Source: Hesperophylax magnus (lineage: Eukaryota > Arthropoda > Insecta > Trichoptera > Limnephilidae). From it: a DNA stretch of 64,000 nucleotides. The notes below the pieces were generated by a model. The model had not been told where the DNA came from and ran no database searches. It was given only the letters and a program-made list of their open reading frames with translations. How positions within the stretch are numbered: the stretch's first letter is position 1; every line of letters begins with the position of its first letter. Below, piece by piece: positions 51,636 through 63,547 of this stretch. The stretch is taken from NCBI GenBank assembly GCA_026573805.1, contig JAIUSX010000096.1, positions 3,286,001 to 3,350,000 of the forward strand, written 5' to 3'. The translations under genes and the position numbers were made by a program.

Positions 51636-54600
51636 GAAGCAGTCGATCTGCGCAGCGTCTTCCGTCTGATCAGCGGAATGATGTCTGTTCTGGTTGGCTG
51701 CCCTTGGTGAATTCTCCTGAAGTTGTTCCTGACTTCGAAGGTAATGGCCTGCCTCGAAAGTTGGAACAACCAAAGGATAATCGTCCTTATGCCAGTTTTA
51801 CTGTATTAAATAAGGAGTTTTGCGGTTTGTTAGACTCGGGTGCTTCCTTAAGTTGTATAGGTGATACTATGTATAAAAACTTTGTTAAGTTAGGTATTAA
51901 ATTTAAAGAATCCAAAACATTTGTTACGACGGCTGACGGTAAGCGTCAGACGGTTCTGGGTACCATGTTGCTTCCCGTTGTGTATCAGGGAACATCAAAA
52001 TTAGTTTTATTTTATATAATTCCAGCGTTTACGCAAAAGTTTATACTGGGAATTAATTTCTGGAAACAATTCAAAATTGCTCCAGAATTGTTTACATCAA
52101 TTAATTCCGATACTTTGTCTAATACAGTAGTTTATAGTGAAATAGATGATGTACGTTCTATAACGCCTGCTTCTAAGTTATCGTCAAAAGAAAATTCTAG
52201 ATTAATTCATATTATTGATAAATTTCGTAGTATTTCGTTTGAAGAAAAAGGTTTAGGCCTAACGCATCTGGTCCAACATAAGATTGAGACCAATTGTAAT
52301 CCAATTAAACAAAGATATTATCCTCTTTCACCGGCACGGCAAAGACAGCTTGAAGCTGAGTTGGATGAAATGTTAAAATTAGGAGTTGTCAGACCGTCCC
52401 GGTCGCCGTGGTCAAACCCTGTTGTAATTGTTACTAAAAAGGATGGTTCGGGGAGATTATGTTTAGACAGTCGCGCTTTAAATAAGAATACATTACCTTT
52501 CGCTTATCCCTTACCTTATATATCACGCATTCTGGATAAATTAAGGGGAGCAAGGTTCATCTCTTCAATTGACCTCTCACGCGCGTTTTGGCAGATACCT
52601 TTAGATAAGGATTCTTGTGAAAAAACGGCCTTCGTAGTCCCGGGTCGTGGTCTATTTGAGTTTGTACGTATGCCTTTTGGTATAAAAAACGCAGCTAGTG
52701 AAATGCAGCGCCTGGCGGATATTTTATTCGGTCCGGAATTTGACGAGAATGTGTTCTGTTACCTAGACGATCTAATCTTAATCTCTGAAGATTTAAACTC
52801 TCACTTTAACCTGTTAGAAAAGGTATTTCTTAGATTAAAAGAAGCTGGTTTAACAGTAAATCTAAAGAAATGCGAGTTTTGTAAGCATGAACTTAAGTAC
52901 TTAGGTTATATTGTGGACTCGAAAGGCTTGAAAACTGATCCTTCAAAAATCGAGTGTATTAAGAATTATCCGGTGCCAAAAAATTCTAAACAACTCAAAT
53001 CTTTTCTGGGTCTGAGTGGATACTACAGAAGATTTATAAAAGATTTTTCCACTATAGCAGCTCCGCTTACAAAACTTTCTGGATCAAAGAACGGTATAAG
53101 TAAATTTATTTGGTCGCCGGAAGCAGAGAATGCGTTTAACTTGCTAAAAAATGCGTTGATATCTGCTCCTGTTTTATCTTGTCCAGATTTTAAATTGCCA
53201 TTTGCAATACATTGTGATGCCTCTGGGGTGGCAATTGGAAGTGTTTTAACGCAGGTGTTCGGCGAAGAGGAACATCCTATAGCATATTTTTCACGTAGTC
53301 TTAATGTACATGAACGTAATTATGGAATCACAGAAAGAGAACTGTTAGCGGTTTTAGATTCACTTACGCATTTTCGTTCATATATTGAAGGTTCACATTT
53401 TAAAATAGTCACAGATCATTCAAGTCTACAATGGTTAACTACTCTGAGTAATCCGAGTGGGAGACTTGCGAGATGGTCGACACGGTTATCCCAATATTCA
53501 TTTGACGTTGTCCATAAGAAGGGATCTTTAAATACGGTTCCCGATGTTCTATCACGTGTAGAGGTGGCTTTAGTTAATGATACGTCAGTACCCATTAGTA
53601 AAGATAAATGGTACATAGACTTATGGTCCGGTTGTAAAAAATTCCTTCAGCGCTATTTAAATTTTCAAATACGTGAAAATGAGTTGTACAGACATAGTAA
53701 AACACGTTATAGCTTATGTGAGGACACGGCGTGGAAACTTGTTGTTCCAGAGGAGAAACGTAAGGAAATTTTAGTAAATCAACATGAATCTGATTTAGCC
53801 TGTCATCCTGGTGTATTTAGAACGTAAAAAAAAGTACAACTGCGTTATTATTGGCCAAATTTATATCAAAACGTTAAGTCCTTCGTAAATAACTGCTCCG
53901 TTTGCAAGGCACATAAAATTAGTACGTCTCCCCCATTAGGTTTATCAACTAATCATAAAGTGGTTACAAAACCAATGCAGATGCTATCAGTTGACTTGGT
54001 AGGTCCGTTACCTCGTTCATATTCTGGTCATAATTATATTTTGAGTTGCGTTGATGTGTTTTCTAAATACTGTTGGCTGTTTCCACTGAGGAACGGTACC
54101 GCTCCTAGTATTGTTAAAAATATTGAAGAAAACATTTTCTTGGTGCACGGAGTTCCGCATTCTTTAGTGTGCGATAACGGAAAAGTATTTGTTAGCAAAA
54201 ACTTTAAAAACTTACTTGCTGAATACAATGTACGAGCTCCTTTTTATAACACTTTGTATACGCCACAAAATAATGTCGTGGAGCGTTACAACCAGACAAT
54301 AGGTACCGCTCTCTCAATTCTGGTAGAAGATGATCATCGTAAATGGGCAAAAGTTTTACCACGGGTACAAACAGCTTTAAATAATTGCGTAAATTTTTCT
54401 ACAAACTTTACGCCATATTTTCTCATGCATGGTAGAGAACAAATCATAGATGGTAACTTACACAAACTTATAGAGTCTTCTAATACTGCGGCGCAGGATA
54501 CAAGACAAACGTATGGGAAAAAATTAGAAGAACTAATCCCAATATATGAACAAGTTACTGATTCTCTATTTAAAGCATATAAAAAAGGTGCCAATCACTA

Positions 54601-54823
54601 CAATCTGCGTAGGAAGTCTGTAGTTTATGCAGAGGGCGATATAGTTTGGAGACGAAATTTCGTACAGTCTAGCGCGATTAATTATTTTGCGCAGAAGCTC
54701 GCGCCTCGATTTGTATGTAACGTTGTTGTAAAGAAAATTTCTGATTTAGTATATAAACTAGCAGATTTGAACGGGAAAATCGTTGGTGATTTCCATGTAA
54801 AAGACATAGTTAAGTCAAATTAA
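51632..54823 (+). pseudogene. Gypsy Pol polyprotein with a single in-frame stop
   Basis: The frame opens at the slippery site. Numbering from the LVNSPEVV segment at 51704: protease DSGAS at about residue 42; RT with YLDDLILI at about 352; RNase H with HCDASGVAIGSVL and TDHSSLQWL; integrase zinc region (HESDLACHPG ... NNCSVCKAHK); core D in SVDLVGP (about 762), D in CDNGK (about 823), E in VVERYN (about 859); C-terminal region to 54823. The only break is a TAA at 53825-53827 in the integrase zinc region, where copy 1 has a tyrosine codon. There is no ATG at the pol start, supporting a Gag-Pol fusion. Confidence 0.95.
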
Positions 54824-56501
54824 ATGGAAGACATCTAACCTAGCACGTAGAGAAGTAGCTATCCTCTATATGTGGGGTATAGATGACTCTCGGTTTATTT
54901 ATTGTTTTCGTCGTGGGTTCTTTTATATCAATAAATAAAACATGGATGATTGGATTGATGGATTGCTAAAACTAATAAATTTTAGGATATTTCTATGTGT
55001 TAGGTTAACAAAGACATTTGCTTCAGTGCATCGCAAAATTGATGTAAAGAGAATTGTCTTTTCTTTAATTTTATGTAAAAAGTAAATTCCTGCCTCTATG
55101 TACTTATCGAGACAAGTTACAAATTAGTATAAGAAATAATATAAAGTAAACTTAAATACAAGGTAAATATAAGGTACATATATAATAAAATAAAAAAAAT
55201 TAAAATAAACAATTCTCCGTGATTGCATCGAGAAAAAGTGTCTTTAAAAAAAAAAAAAATACATAAATAAATTGTGTCTATGCGATTGTTTTTTATGTTT
55301 ATATAGCGTATTCACATGTGTAGCATAATTTTATATGATAATTTTACTAAATTAAAATAGAGTTGTATAATTTTAATGATAATTGCTTAGCTTTAGTGCT
55401 ATATTGATTCAACACTCTGATTTCCGAGTGATGGGCAGATTACTGCTTAAATAAATATAGGTTAATATTTATATCATTATCGTTTACTATTAAACTCCTA
55501 AACGAGTTTTCTGTTCCTTATAGTTGTTAAATATCACGAAGTATTATTGAATTAAGACTGTATAATATTAAACTCATTATTACTTTAACATCAGAAGCAT
55601 TAATGTATAACATTTCTAGCTGCAGCATTAGATTTACTTCAATGGGCATTAGGGAGGAATTCTTTATGTGGGCAATATTCTCCGAACATTTACAATTTGA
55701 GTATAAGTGAAGTGACTGGTGCAGTGATTTATAGCATGAACTGATTAGGTCTTAAAGTGTACCTATGTCCACGAAAAATGTTGAACTTTTCTATTTCCAT
55801 TAAAAAAGGAAACAATTTTTTAAACTATTAAAGCCATGATATATATGTTGTGTACTTGGTAATTCTGATGTAATATAAGTATGTTAATTTGTTTATAAAA
55901 AAAAAAAAAAAAATTTTTTTTTCAAGGTGGTTTGATGCAATACCATTTCGGGTATGTTTTGGGACTTCCGGAATCCTAGATGATATCGAGATGGTGTTGG
56001 ACAAATCTATCTTTCGCTGTGCGAGAAAATTTGTAAATATTACGGTTTGTTATATAAATTCTTTTCTAAATTTTCCTTAATCAAATAATTGCATGAATAT
56101 TTTTTTGTCAATTAAGATGCAATACCAATTGTTAGCATAGTAATTATGATGTAAAAAAAATAAAATAAAATAAAAAACAGAGTTTTGGTTAAAAATTTGG
56201 TTTGAGTCTTGGCTAATTTTGAGTAAATATTAGCATAAGTAGTTGCCTTTGAGACTATAAAAAGTTAATTACCAGTAGGATTTGTATGGTTAATAAAAAT
56301 AAAATAAAATGGTAATAATTTATACTGTTACTACAAGATTTATTGATATTTAAGAAATATTTGTTAGAAATAAAACAAGAAAATACATTGTAATAATTTA
56401 TGTTTCTATATCAGCTTAGATTAGTTTTTTTTCTCTGGGCAGAGTTTTCAAGTTGTCAAGAAAATTTGTGGGCAAATTTTCTTCAGCGGCGAGCGGGGAA
56501 A
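54824..56501 (+). other. Long 3' region of Gypsy copy 2 with polypurine tract
   Basis: About 1.7 kb without a supported gene, AT-rich with A and T runs. It ends GCGGCGAGCGGGGAAA next to the LTR, the likely polypurine tract. Confidence 0.75.
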
Positions 56502-57312
56502 TGTTACGTATATAATCGTAACAAAGTAAGAACTTCTCCTTCCCCACATAAAAGGAACTGTGTGGGATGCGCCTGGCAACACTTTTCTTCAAGGTGGCAA
56601 GATTGGAATCGGAAGGAAGGAAGCGGTCATTCTTTATTTTTTGGTTCAACGGCTTGGAGCACCGTGGAATGAGAGTGGTATATTTATGCGTGGAATCATA
56701 AAAACGACGGATCACAGCCGGATCGCCATTTTCAACTTACAAAAGGCAGATGGATTAAAATGGCAATCTAAATATCCCGGCGAGGATAACTCTAATAAGA
56801 CCAATGGATTGGCAATACAAAGCCACACTTCAAATCCTCAAGTAAGATGTAAATTTGCCTACCCTCCGCTAATTCTGGAACCTCAGATAATATTCATAAT
56901 TGCTACCTGCTTACCGATGAAATGGATTCACAAGGAGAATCCATTTGAAGCCATCGCTCGCCCGAGCGGTATAATTATTTTGACAAGATGACATCGTACC
57001 TGGAAGGCACAGTTCGCAATAATTTCAAGACTTGAAATGCCCGAGTAACGTATTAACTTCTTGCCCAAAGCTAGATTAGGATGTATAACACTTCTCTGTA
57101 CTTTGTGCGACTCATATCTTTAAATTATATCTATCTAATTTACACTCATAAATTTATCTTCTTATTACAATAACCTAACCTATGAATGCCAGCACTCGTT
57201 GTCCACTTAAACCCTGAAATTCCATCAATGGTTTCCTGTTTCCCTTATTCAAACAAAAAAACAGGTGGCGCTCAAGATAAATTCATGCCAAATGTTAACT
57301 TCGGCGTTAACA
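56502..57312 (+). repeat. 3' LTR of Gypsy copy 2
   Basis: 811 bp, same ends as the 5' LTR. Differences seen by eye: one indel in a T run (GTAAATTTGCC against GTAAATTTTGCC) and about five substitutions. Confidence 0.95.
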
Positions 57313-58895
57313 AAAGAAACGGAAATTTTAAATGATATTAAAGCCAAAATTAAAAATAGCGACCTCACAATTACTAAGGTGGATAAGGGGAATTCCGTCG
57401 TTATATTAAACAAAATTGATTACTTAAATAAAGTAGAAGCATTCCTAAAGCCAGAAGACTTTGAAATCTTAAAAAAGGACCCAACGGACAAAATTTCAGT
57501 AAACGTGCGCAACCTAATAAATAATTGCCAATCAATATTCCCAAATAAATACGCTAGAAAAGATGCAATGGTGATGAATCCAAGGGCTCCTGCATTATAC
57601 GGACAACCTAAAATTCACCAACAGACAATTAGATCTTTTTGTCACATTTGCTTACTCCATCAACCGTAAAATCTGCTTTACGGTTGAAAGAGAGTGTAAT
57701 AATAAAATCAATTTTTTAGATCTAACAATCGGTAGAGAAAATAATAAACATACGTTTGAAATTTTCCGTAAGCCTACGTTTACAGATACGACCATTAATT
57801 ATGAATCTTTACACCCATGGTCACATAAACTATCTGCCTACCACTCAATGGTACATAGGCTTACTAACATCCCACTCGACAAGAAAGCATACGAGAAGGA
57901 AAAAAATACAATCCTAACTATTGCTAAAAATAATGGCTTCAAGGGTAGAGACATCGAAAAAATAATTAATAATAACAAATAAAAAAATAACCTTAAATTA
58001 TTTTACCCAGCGACTAATAATAAGACGAATAATAAATTCGGGTGTTTAGAATTCATCGGACAGACATCTAATAAAATTGCCAAAGTCCTCAAAAAGTGTG
58101 GTTTAGATATTGCCTTACGCACAAATAACAACTTAGGATCATCTCTTAAAAACTCAAAAAGTAAGGTACTCAAATTACAAAATAGTGGCATTTATAAACT
58201 CCAGTGTGACGAATGTAACGCTGTTTATGTTGGACAAACGGGCCGGTCCTTTAACACTAGGTTCAAAGAACATATAAGATCTTTTAAAAATTATAATAAA
58301 ATGCAATCTCAATTTGCCAAACATCTCCTAGATGAAAATCACTCACTTAATGATAATAATAAACCAACTCCGTTACACGTACAAAATAAAGGCCGTAAAC
58401 TGAATCTTTTAGAACAGTTAGAAATTAACAAAAACTCTAATAATCCTAAAGCTATTCTTATTAATGAACAAACAAATATAATTCGTTCACCCCTACTAGA
58501 TATCTTCAAACCTAGTGCAAATATGAGTGCACTATGAAGTACTTAGTTATGCTATTAAAATAACCCTATGAGTCATCGTTTGGAAATAACTAACATAAAG
58601 ACATTCAGTCAAATTTAAACATTACACTAATTGGGGAAACTTTGCTGGGGTAATAACCATTAATAATTTCCAATATTTTACTCAAAAATCAATTAAGAAA
58701 TCAGTAATTGAAATTAAAATACCTACCTAGAAATAATATAAATGTATCGTCTGTAAGTGGGCTACCCACAGTATGATAATGCCTACAGAGGGCGAAACAG
58801 CTGTCACGCGTAATAATAATTACACAGCAGAACTTGTTTAAAAATAAACTGTTTTTATAAACCCAATAACAATATTATTGAATATATAAAAAATA
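57313..58895 (+). mobile_element. Penelope-like element C2, right part (RT core deleted, GIY-YIG)
   Basis: It encodes TKETEILNDIKAKIKNSDLT, ITKVDKGNSVVILNKIDYL and ALYGQPKIH, then jumps at about 57618 to the segment after RT block C (QTIRSF..., ERECNNKINFLDL in another frame), so the catalytic RT core of about 550 bp is missing. Near 58155-58540 the GIY-YIG domain is complete: SGIYKLQCDECNAVYVGQTG, RFKEHIRSFKNYNKMQ, FAKHLLDENHSLN. The 3' region ends near AATATATAAAAAATAAAA at 58895. Confidence 0.85.
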
Positions 58896-59094
58896 AAAAA
58901 AATAAAATGGAGTTCTACAAATTAAACTTAATAACAATAAATAAATACGTAATATGGTATTTGGTGGCATCACACGGTCTTGTAATGTAAGGTCCTGGCG
59001 GAACATGATTTGCACCTGTATTTTCGTCACAACGGGTCCGATATTGTCGTAAATCCAGATAACTACCAATGCCGGGAAGATTTAAAGTCGGCAG

Positions 59095-59319
59095 TGCGGA
59101 ACTTCGAAGTGATCCATTCGGCTTTTTGTTTCTGATGGAGAAATGGCAGCCACAAACGAATATAGGTTAAGATACGAATTCGATTCTGTCGATTCTACAG
59201 GCCCATTCGCCGAACCTGCGCTCCTCAAAGCTTCCGTGTTTTGGATATTTATGTCGAGTCGATTGTCTGTCAGTACAGCCCTTCACACAACACGGCTTGA
59301 TAACTTTACCTTCAGACAT
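59095..59319 (-). pseudogene. THAP-like zinc-finger exon, copy 2
   Basis: On minus from an ATG at 59319: MSEGKVIKPCCVKGCTDRQS, then TRHKYPKHGSFEERRFGEWA, an in-frame stop after EFVS, and PIFVCGCHFSIRNKKPN. The C-x3-C start, the KYPKH and FGEW spacing and the C-x2-H in VCGCHF fit a C2CH THAP domain (about 39 residues between the halves). The following SSALPTLNLPGIG parallels the NLPVI of copy 1. The stop makes it a pseudogene, unless the break hides a short intron. On the plus strand the same region is open for 203 residues, which I regard as accidental. Confidence 0.5.
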
Positions 59320-59580
59320 TTTCACATAACAAACAACTCAAAACAACAATATGAACTGTCAAGATGGCGTCACATTCACATCCGTCACATGGTTTCAGGC
59401 ATTTCCGGGGAGGTGGAACGTAGCCTCTCTTTCTGTTACACGGGTCTTATGCTAGAGAGAGTGAGAGATCAAACCACGACGGCTTTTCATTGGTCGGGCT
59501 GTAGCGACGTCATCAAAAACCAAAAAAAGTATCGGAGTTATACCCCCCTGATCGATATCTTCGGGCTTTTTGTACTAAGC
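59320..59580 (-). promoter_or_regulatory. Conserved THAP-like 5' flank, copy 2
   Basis: On minus: AAAAAGCCCGAAGATATCGA, GGGGTATAACTCCG, CCAATGAAAAGCC, TTTGATCTCTCACTCTCT, TGTAACAGAAAGAGA, GACGCCATCTTGACAG, then the start codon. Block order is the same as at 48000-48300. Confidence 0.5.
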
Positions 59581-59741
59581 AAATTGGTCCTCTATTTAAC
59601 CATAGATATGCCAATATTTAAGAGAATTTTTTTGCGTGCGAAAAAGTACGTCACACACCATCAACAAGGTTTGAGGAAACAAAAAAAAGGCGCAACCATA
59701 AACAATATTATTCTCATTCGGAGCCTACCCCATTCACTAGC

Positions 59742-59995
59742 TGTTAGAAAATAGAGTTTAGTGTAGCTTTGCATAGATGTCGCTATATGTAGATACTCAC
59801 CTTTCCAACAGACTGTTAAAAGTTAATAAATAAGTTGATGTTTATGTTAGGATAGTTTTTCATAGATGTCGCCATAGATTCTTCCCTGTTAAAGGTTATA
59901 AATAGGTTGATTTATCATTTTTATGTCTCTTCTGCAATAAACATTTCTGGCGAAATAAGTGGGTTTATATTTCTACCTTGATCCAAAATTAAACA
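59742..59995 (+). repeat. Probable 5' LTR of BEL/Pao element 2
   Basis: TGTTAGAAAATAG ... AATTAAACA, about 254 bp, with two ATAGATGTCGC(T/C)AT repeats and an AATAAAC signal at about 59936. It is followed by TTGGTCCTTCGAGCCGGATC, a BEL/Pao-style leader. No 3' LTR was seen, so the borders are inferred. Confidence 0.55.
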
Positions 59996-60654
59996 TTGGT
60001 CCTTCGAGCCGGATCCGTATTATCGATTGAATCGCGGATGATAAAAGAACCAGCAAACATCTTCAACATCCAACATCAGAGGGGATCTTCAGAAAAACGG
60101 GCAAGTGACCATATCCCATATACCTACCTTATTTTCCCAGGCAGGAGAGCATGATTTATTACACAGCCGTATTTCGTTGTTTGTTTTAAAATTGAATCGG
60201 GCTGATTGTTACCAAGTGTTGTTTGAATTGATTTTATACCCATCATCGAAATTGTAGTAAGCAATAATAATTGTTACAACAATATAAAAAGAAGTTAGAA
60301 TACAAAGCAAGTATTTTAAATTTCTTAAAAGATTTATTACGAGCGGTTATATTTGAAAATCCGTTAGTTTAAATTTCGAAAGTTACCGCGAGTCGGTAAA
60401 AACACCAACCCAGCCGCGAAGCAAGCTGACGCATGCGCGGTGGAGATTGTGGAGAGAATAACAATAGTGTCAAATTGTTTTTCTTTTTGACAGCCATCGA
60501 GCTGTTGCATTTATAAAATTCAGATAAAATTCATTGTTTATCGGTTAATTAGTAAAGTTCTGTGATCAAGGACAGTGCACGTGTAGTGATTGATTACAAG
60601 TGATTATCATTTGACAATACGTTCTGTGAATACCTCCTTTCTTGATATTTAAAA

Positions 60655-62427
60655 ATGGATCTCAAAACTTTGATTAACCAGCGTGGAATTTGCAAGGCGA
60701 AATTAACTAGGTTCAATGAATATATAAACGGTGATAATTTGTCGCAATCTGAAATTGAAGTCAGATTGAAGAAACTTGAACCAATTTTAGACACTTTCGA
60801 CTCATTACAAGATAACATAGAAGCAATTTCGCCGGAAGAATTAACCAAAACAGAAAGGCAAGCATTTGAAAATTTATATTATAATCTTGTTGCTAAGGCT
60901 AAAGATAAATTGTTAAATAAAGTTCAGAATACAACATCACATAACATACGTTTGCCTATACTTGAGTTGCCAAAATTTAATGGGAGTTACGAAAAATGGT
61001 TGAATTTTCGGGATACTTTTGTTGCTTTAGTTGAAAATAATCCATCTTTAGAAGTTATTCAAAAATTGTATTATCTGCGATCATGCCTTGAAGGTGACGC
61101 AGCTAAATTATTAACCTCACTTCCAAATAACCAGGAGAACTATTATACTGCATGGGAGATGTTAACTTCTCGCTATCAAAATATAAAAATTATTATACAT
61201 AAACACGTTGAAGCATTATTCAAATTGCCTGAAATAAAATTTGAAAATTCCGTAGCATTAAGGAATCTTATCGATGAATCCGAATTACATTTAAAATCGT
61301 TAAATAAGTTAAATATACCCACCGAAAATTGGGATATCATGTTAATATATTTATTGTCGCGAAAACTAGATAGTGAAACTCGACATCATTGGGAAGTATT
61401 TGCCACAAAAGAAAATCTACCCACATATAAAGAGTTTATAAAATATTTATCAGATCGAGTTCAGATTTTAGAATTTGCTGGGATTACTGAAGGAAAATTT
61501 AATCAAAATAAAACTTTTCCTTTCAAATACCGAAAAGAAGCTATGATTTCTTTAACGCCTCAAATGACAAAATGTATTATTTGCAAAGGCGATCATAAGG
61601 TTTATAATTGTAAAAATTTTTTGATATTAAATACTAAGGATGGAATTATAAAGATACGTCAAGTAAATGCGTGTTTGAAATGTTTGTGCTTGGGTCATAA
61701 GCTAAAAGAATGTAAAAGTAAATACAATTGTCGTATATGCGAAAATAACTCGCACAATACTTTGTTGCATTTAAAAAAGGAAACAGATAATTCGAAGTCT
61801 CAGGATAGGGATTCACCATCAACATCAAATAATGAACCTTTAGTTACAAATCACTCTACGAAAATATCTAATAGTTTTGTTTTGTTATCTACCGCCGTTA
61901 TTAAAGTGTTGAATAGTAACGGAAATTTGATTAAGGCTAGAGTTTTATTGGATAGTGGTTCTCAGTCCAATTTTATAACAGAAGAATTTGCAACAAGGTT
62001 GCAATTAAAACCCAAAAGGGCAAACATACCGATTACCGGAATCCAAAACAAAATATTGAATATTAAAAATAGCATAAATTTAGGAATTTTCTCGAACTAT
62101 TCACCGTATGAAAGAGACATAGAATGTCTCGTTTTGAAAGAAGTAACAAGTCATCTGCCGCAAATTTCTTTACAGAAAAAGGATGCCAACATACCTGATG
62201 GTCTTCAGTTAGCGGATCCTGCCTTCTATGAAACAAGCTCCATAGATATGCTACTCGGAGCGGAAACCTTTTGGGAAATTATGAAGCAAGATCAACTTCG
62301 AAATGGAGACTCAGGACCCATATTACAGAGAACTGAATTCGGATGGCTGGTGTCAGGACCCATCGTCACAACAAAAATAAAAAAGGCCAGTAAAATCTTG
62401 TCAACTATCATTAAATATAATCCATAA
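60655..62427 (+). CDS. BEL/Pao Gag-protease part
   Basis: 590 residues from an ATG in AAAAATGGAT context. N-terminal helical region (1-95); DUF1759-type gag core (LPKFNGSYEKWLNFRDTFVA, then YYLRSCLEGDAAKLLTSLP) at about 100-240; zinc knuckles (CIICKGDHKVYNC and CLKCLCLGHKLKECKSKYNC) at about 303-365; aspartic protease with LLDSGSQSNFI at about 430 and a C-terminal protease region (LLGAETFWEIM, TEFGWLVSG). It runs into a stop at 62425-62427; the RT part continues in the +1 frame, so a small frameshift lies at about 62405. In intact BEL elements this is one polyprotein. Confidence 0.9.
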   Translation: MDLKTLINQRGICKAKLTRFNEYINGDNLSQSEIEVRLKKLEPILDTFDSLQDNIEAISPEELTKTERQAFENLYYNLVAKAKDKLLNKVQNTTSHNIRLPILELPKFNGSYEKWLNFRDTFVALVENNPSLEVIQKLYYLRSCLEGDAAKLLTSLPNNQENYYTAWEMLTSRYQNIKIIIHKHVEALFKLPEIKFENSVALRNLIDESELHLKSLNKLNIPTENWDIMLIYLLSRKLDSETRHHWEVFATKENLPTYKEFIKYLSDRVQILEFAGITEGKFNQNKTFPFKYRKEAMISLTPQMTKCIICKGDHKVYNCKNFLILNTKDGIIKIRQVNACLKCLCLGHKLKECKSKYNCRICENNSHNTLLHLKKETDNSKSQDRDSPSTSNNEPLVTNHSTKISNSFVLLSTAVIKVLNSNGNLIKARVLLDSGSQSNFITEEFATRLQLKPKRANIPITGIQNKILNIKNSINLGIFSNYSPYERDIECLVLKEVTSHLPQISLQKKDANIPDGLQLADPAFYETSSIDMLLGAETFWEIMKQDQLRNGDSGPILQRTEFGWLVSGPIVTTKIKKASKILSTIIKYNP

Positions 62428-63547
62428 ACAGATTGAAAACTTCTGGAAATTAGAAGAATTCCAACCGGTGAAGCACCGGAGCCATGAGGAGCGAGCGTGC
62501 GAGGAGATTTTCAAGGACACGTATAAAAGGAATGACGATGGTCGTTTCATGGTAAGCTTACCACAGCGCCCCTGTGTTAAACAGTTGGGAGAAACGCTGC
62601 CTATGGCGGAAAAAAGACTTTGCAATTTACAAAGGAAATTTTCTTCAAATCCTGACCTGATGAAAAAATATAAAGAATTCGTGCAGGAATATATAGACTT
62701 GGGTCACATGACCCAGCGCGAAGCACCTTCTAATGAAGATTGTTATTTTTATTTGCCACATCATGCAGTATTGAAAGAATCAAGCACTACCACTAAGACT
62801 CGAGTGGTATTTGACGGTTCAGCAAAATCATCCAATGGTATATCGTTAAACGATGCTCTCATGATAGGACCTGTTTTACAGAAAGATTTAGCCGCACAAT
62901 TGATATGTTTCAGAAAACACCAGTACGCGATAACAGTCGACATTGAGAAAATGTACAGGCAAATATTGGTGCGACCCGAAGACAGGGATCAGCCGGTAAT
63001 ATGGAACACTTTCGTTGCTAATAGAGTGGCGGAAATCCAGGAAACCAGTCAGCCGGAGCAATGGAACCATGTACGGTCTGAAGACAATGCAGCAGACGCG
63101 CTTTCCAGAGGAATCTGCGTTTCACAGTTATTAATTTCCAGCATTTGGTGGCATGGTCCAGATTGGCTGACGTTGGATTCAGCGTGCTGGCCAAATTCCA
63201 ATTCATGTTGTATTGATCCACCAGAGATCAAAACAAGCTCGGCACTGTTGTCTGCTGTGAAACAGGACTGGGACATTTTTGATAGATATTCCAATTTTTC
63301 CAAATTACAGAGAGTAACAGCATACATTAATAGATTTATTTTTAATTGTAGAAACCCTTCGCAGCGCCGCTATAGTAAATTGACAGTTAGTGAGTTGGAA
63401 AATTCAGTAAACAAATTAATATCTCGGGCGCAATCATACTGTTTCAGAGACGAAATTCGAGCTTTAAATAATGTACCTGGAGTACTTGTTCATCTCGATA
63501 CTCAGCATCTCTTTTTAACACAAGCGTCTGCTTCCATAAAAGAGTAA
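62408..63547 (+). pseudogene. BEL/Pao Pol, RT to integrase with a large internal deletion
   Basis: It begins with QIENFWKLEEFQPVKHRS, then the RT N-terminus (LPHHAVLKESSTTTKTRVVF, SLNDALMIGPVLQKDL) and block A (AITVDIEKMYRQILV). At about 63006 it jumps to the RNase H/integrase linker (TFVANRVAEIQETS, EDNAADALSRG, WWHGPDWL) and continues into the integrase N-terminal region, stopping at 63547. RT blocks B and C, most of RNase H and the integrase core are missing. The junction is in frame, so a shortened fusion stays open. Confidence 0.85.

Larger units (their letters stand above)
49227..57312 (+). mobile_element. Gypsy-type LTR retrotransposon copy 2, complete
   Basis: 8086 bp: LTR, primer-binding site, gag, pol, long 3' region, polypurine tract, LTR. 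The 4-bp target duplication AAAG (49223-49226 and 57313-57316) is confirmed by the unoccupied site in C1 (on minus TATAAAAGAAACGG near 44130). The LTRs differ at only about six positions by eye, so insertion is recent. Gag is intact; pol has one in-frame stop. No env is visible. It belongs with Ty3/Gypsy elements by domain order (protease, RT, RNase H, integrase). Confidence 0.95.

Noticed and set aside
54824..56501. env gene in the long 3' region of Gypsy copy 2
   Set aside because: No frame longer than about 60 residues, no signal peptide or transmembrane pattern, and the same lack in copy 1.
59143..59754. 203-residue open frame on plus
   Set aside because: It is antisense to the THAP-like exon and its 5' flank; the translation shows no domain and its composition looks non-coding. 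The minus strand explains the region better.
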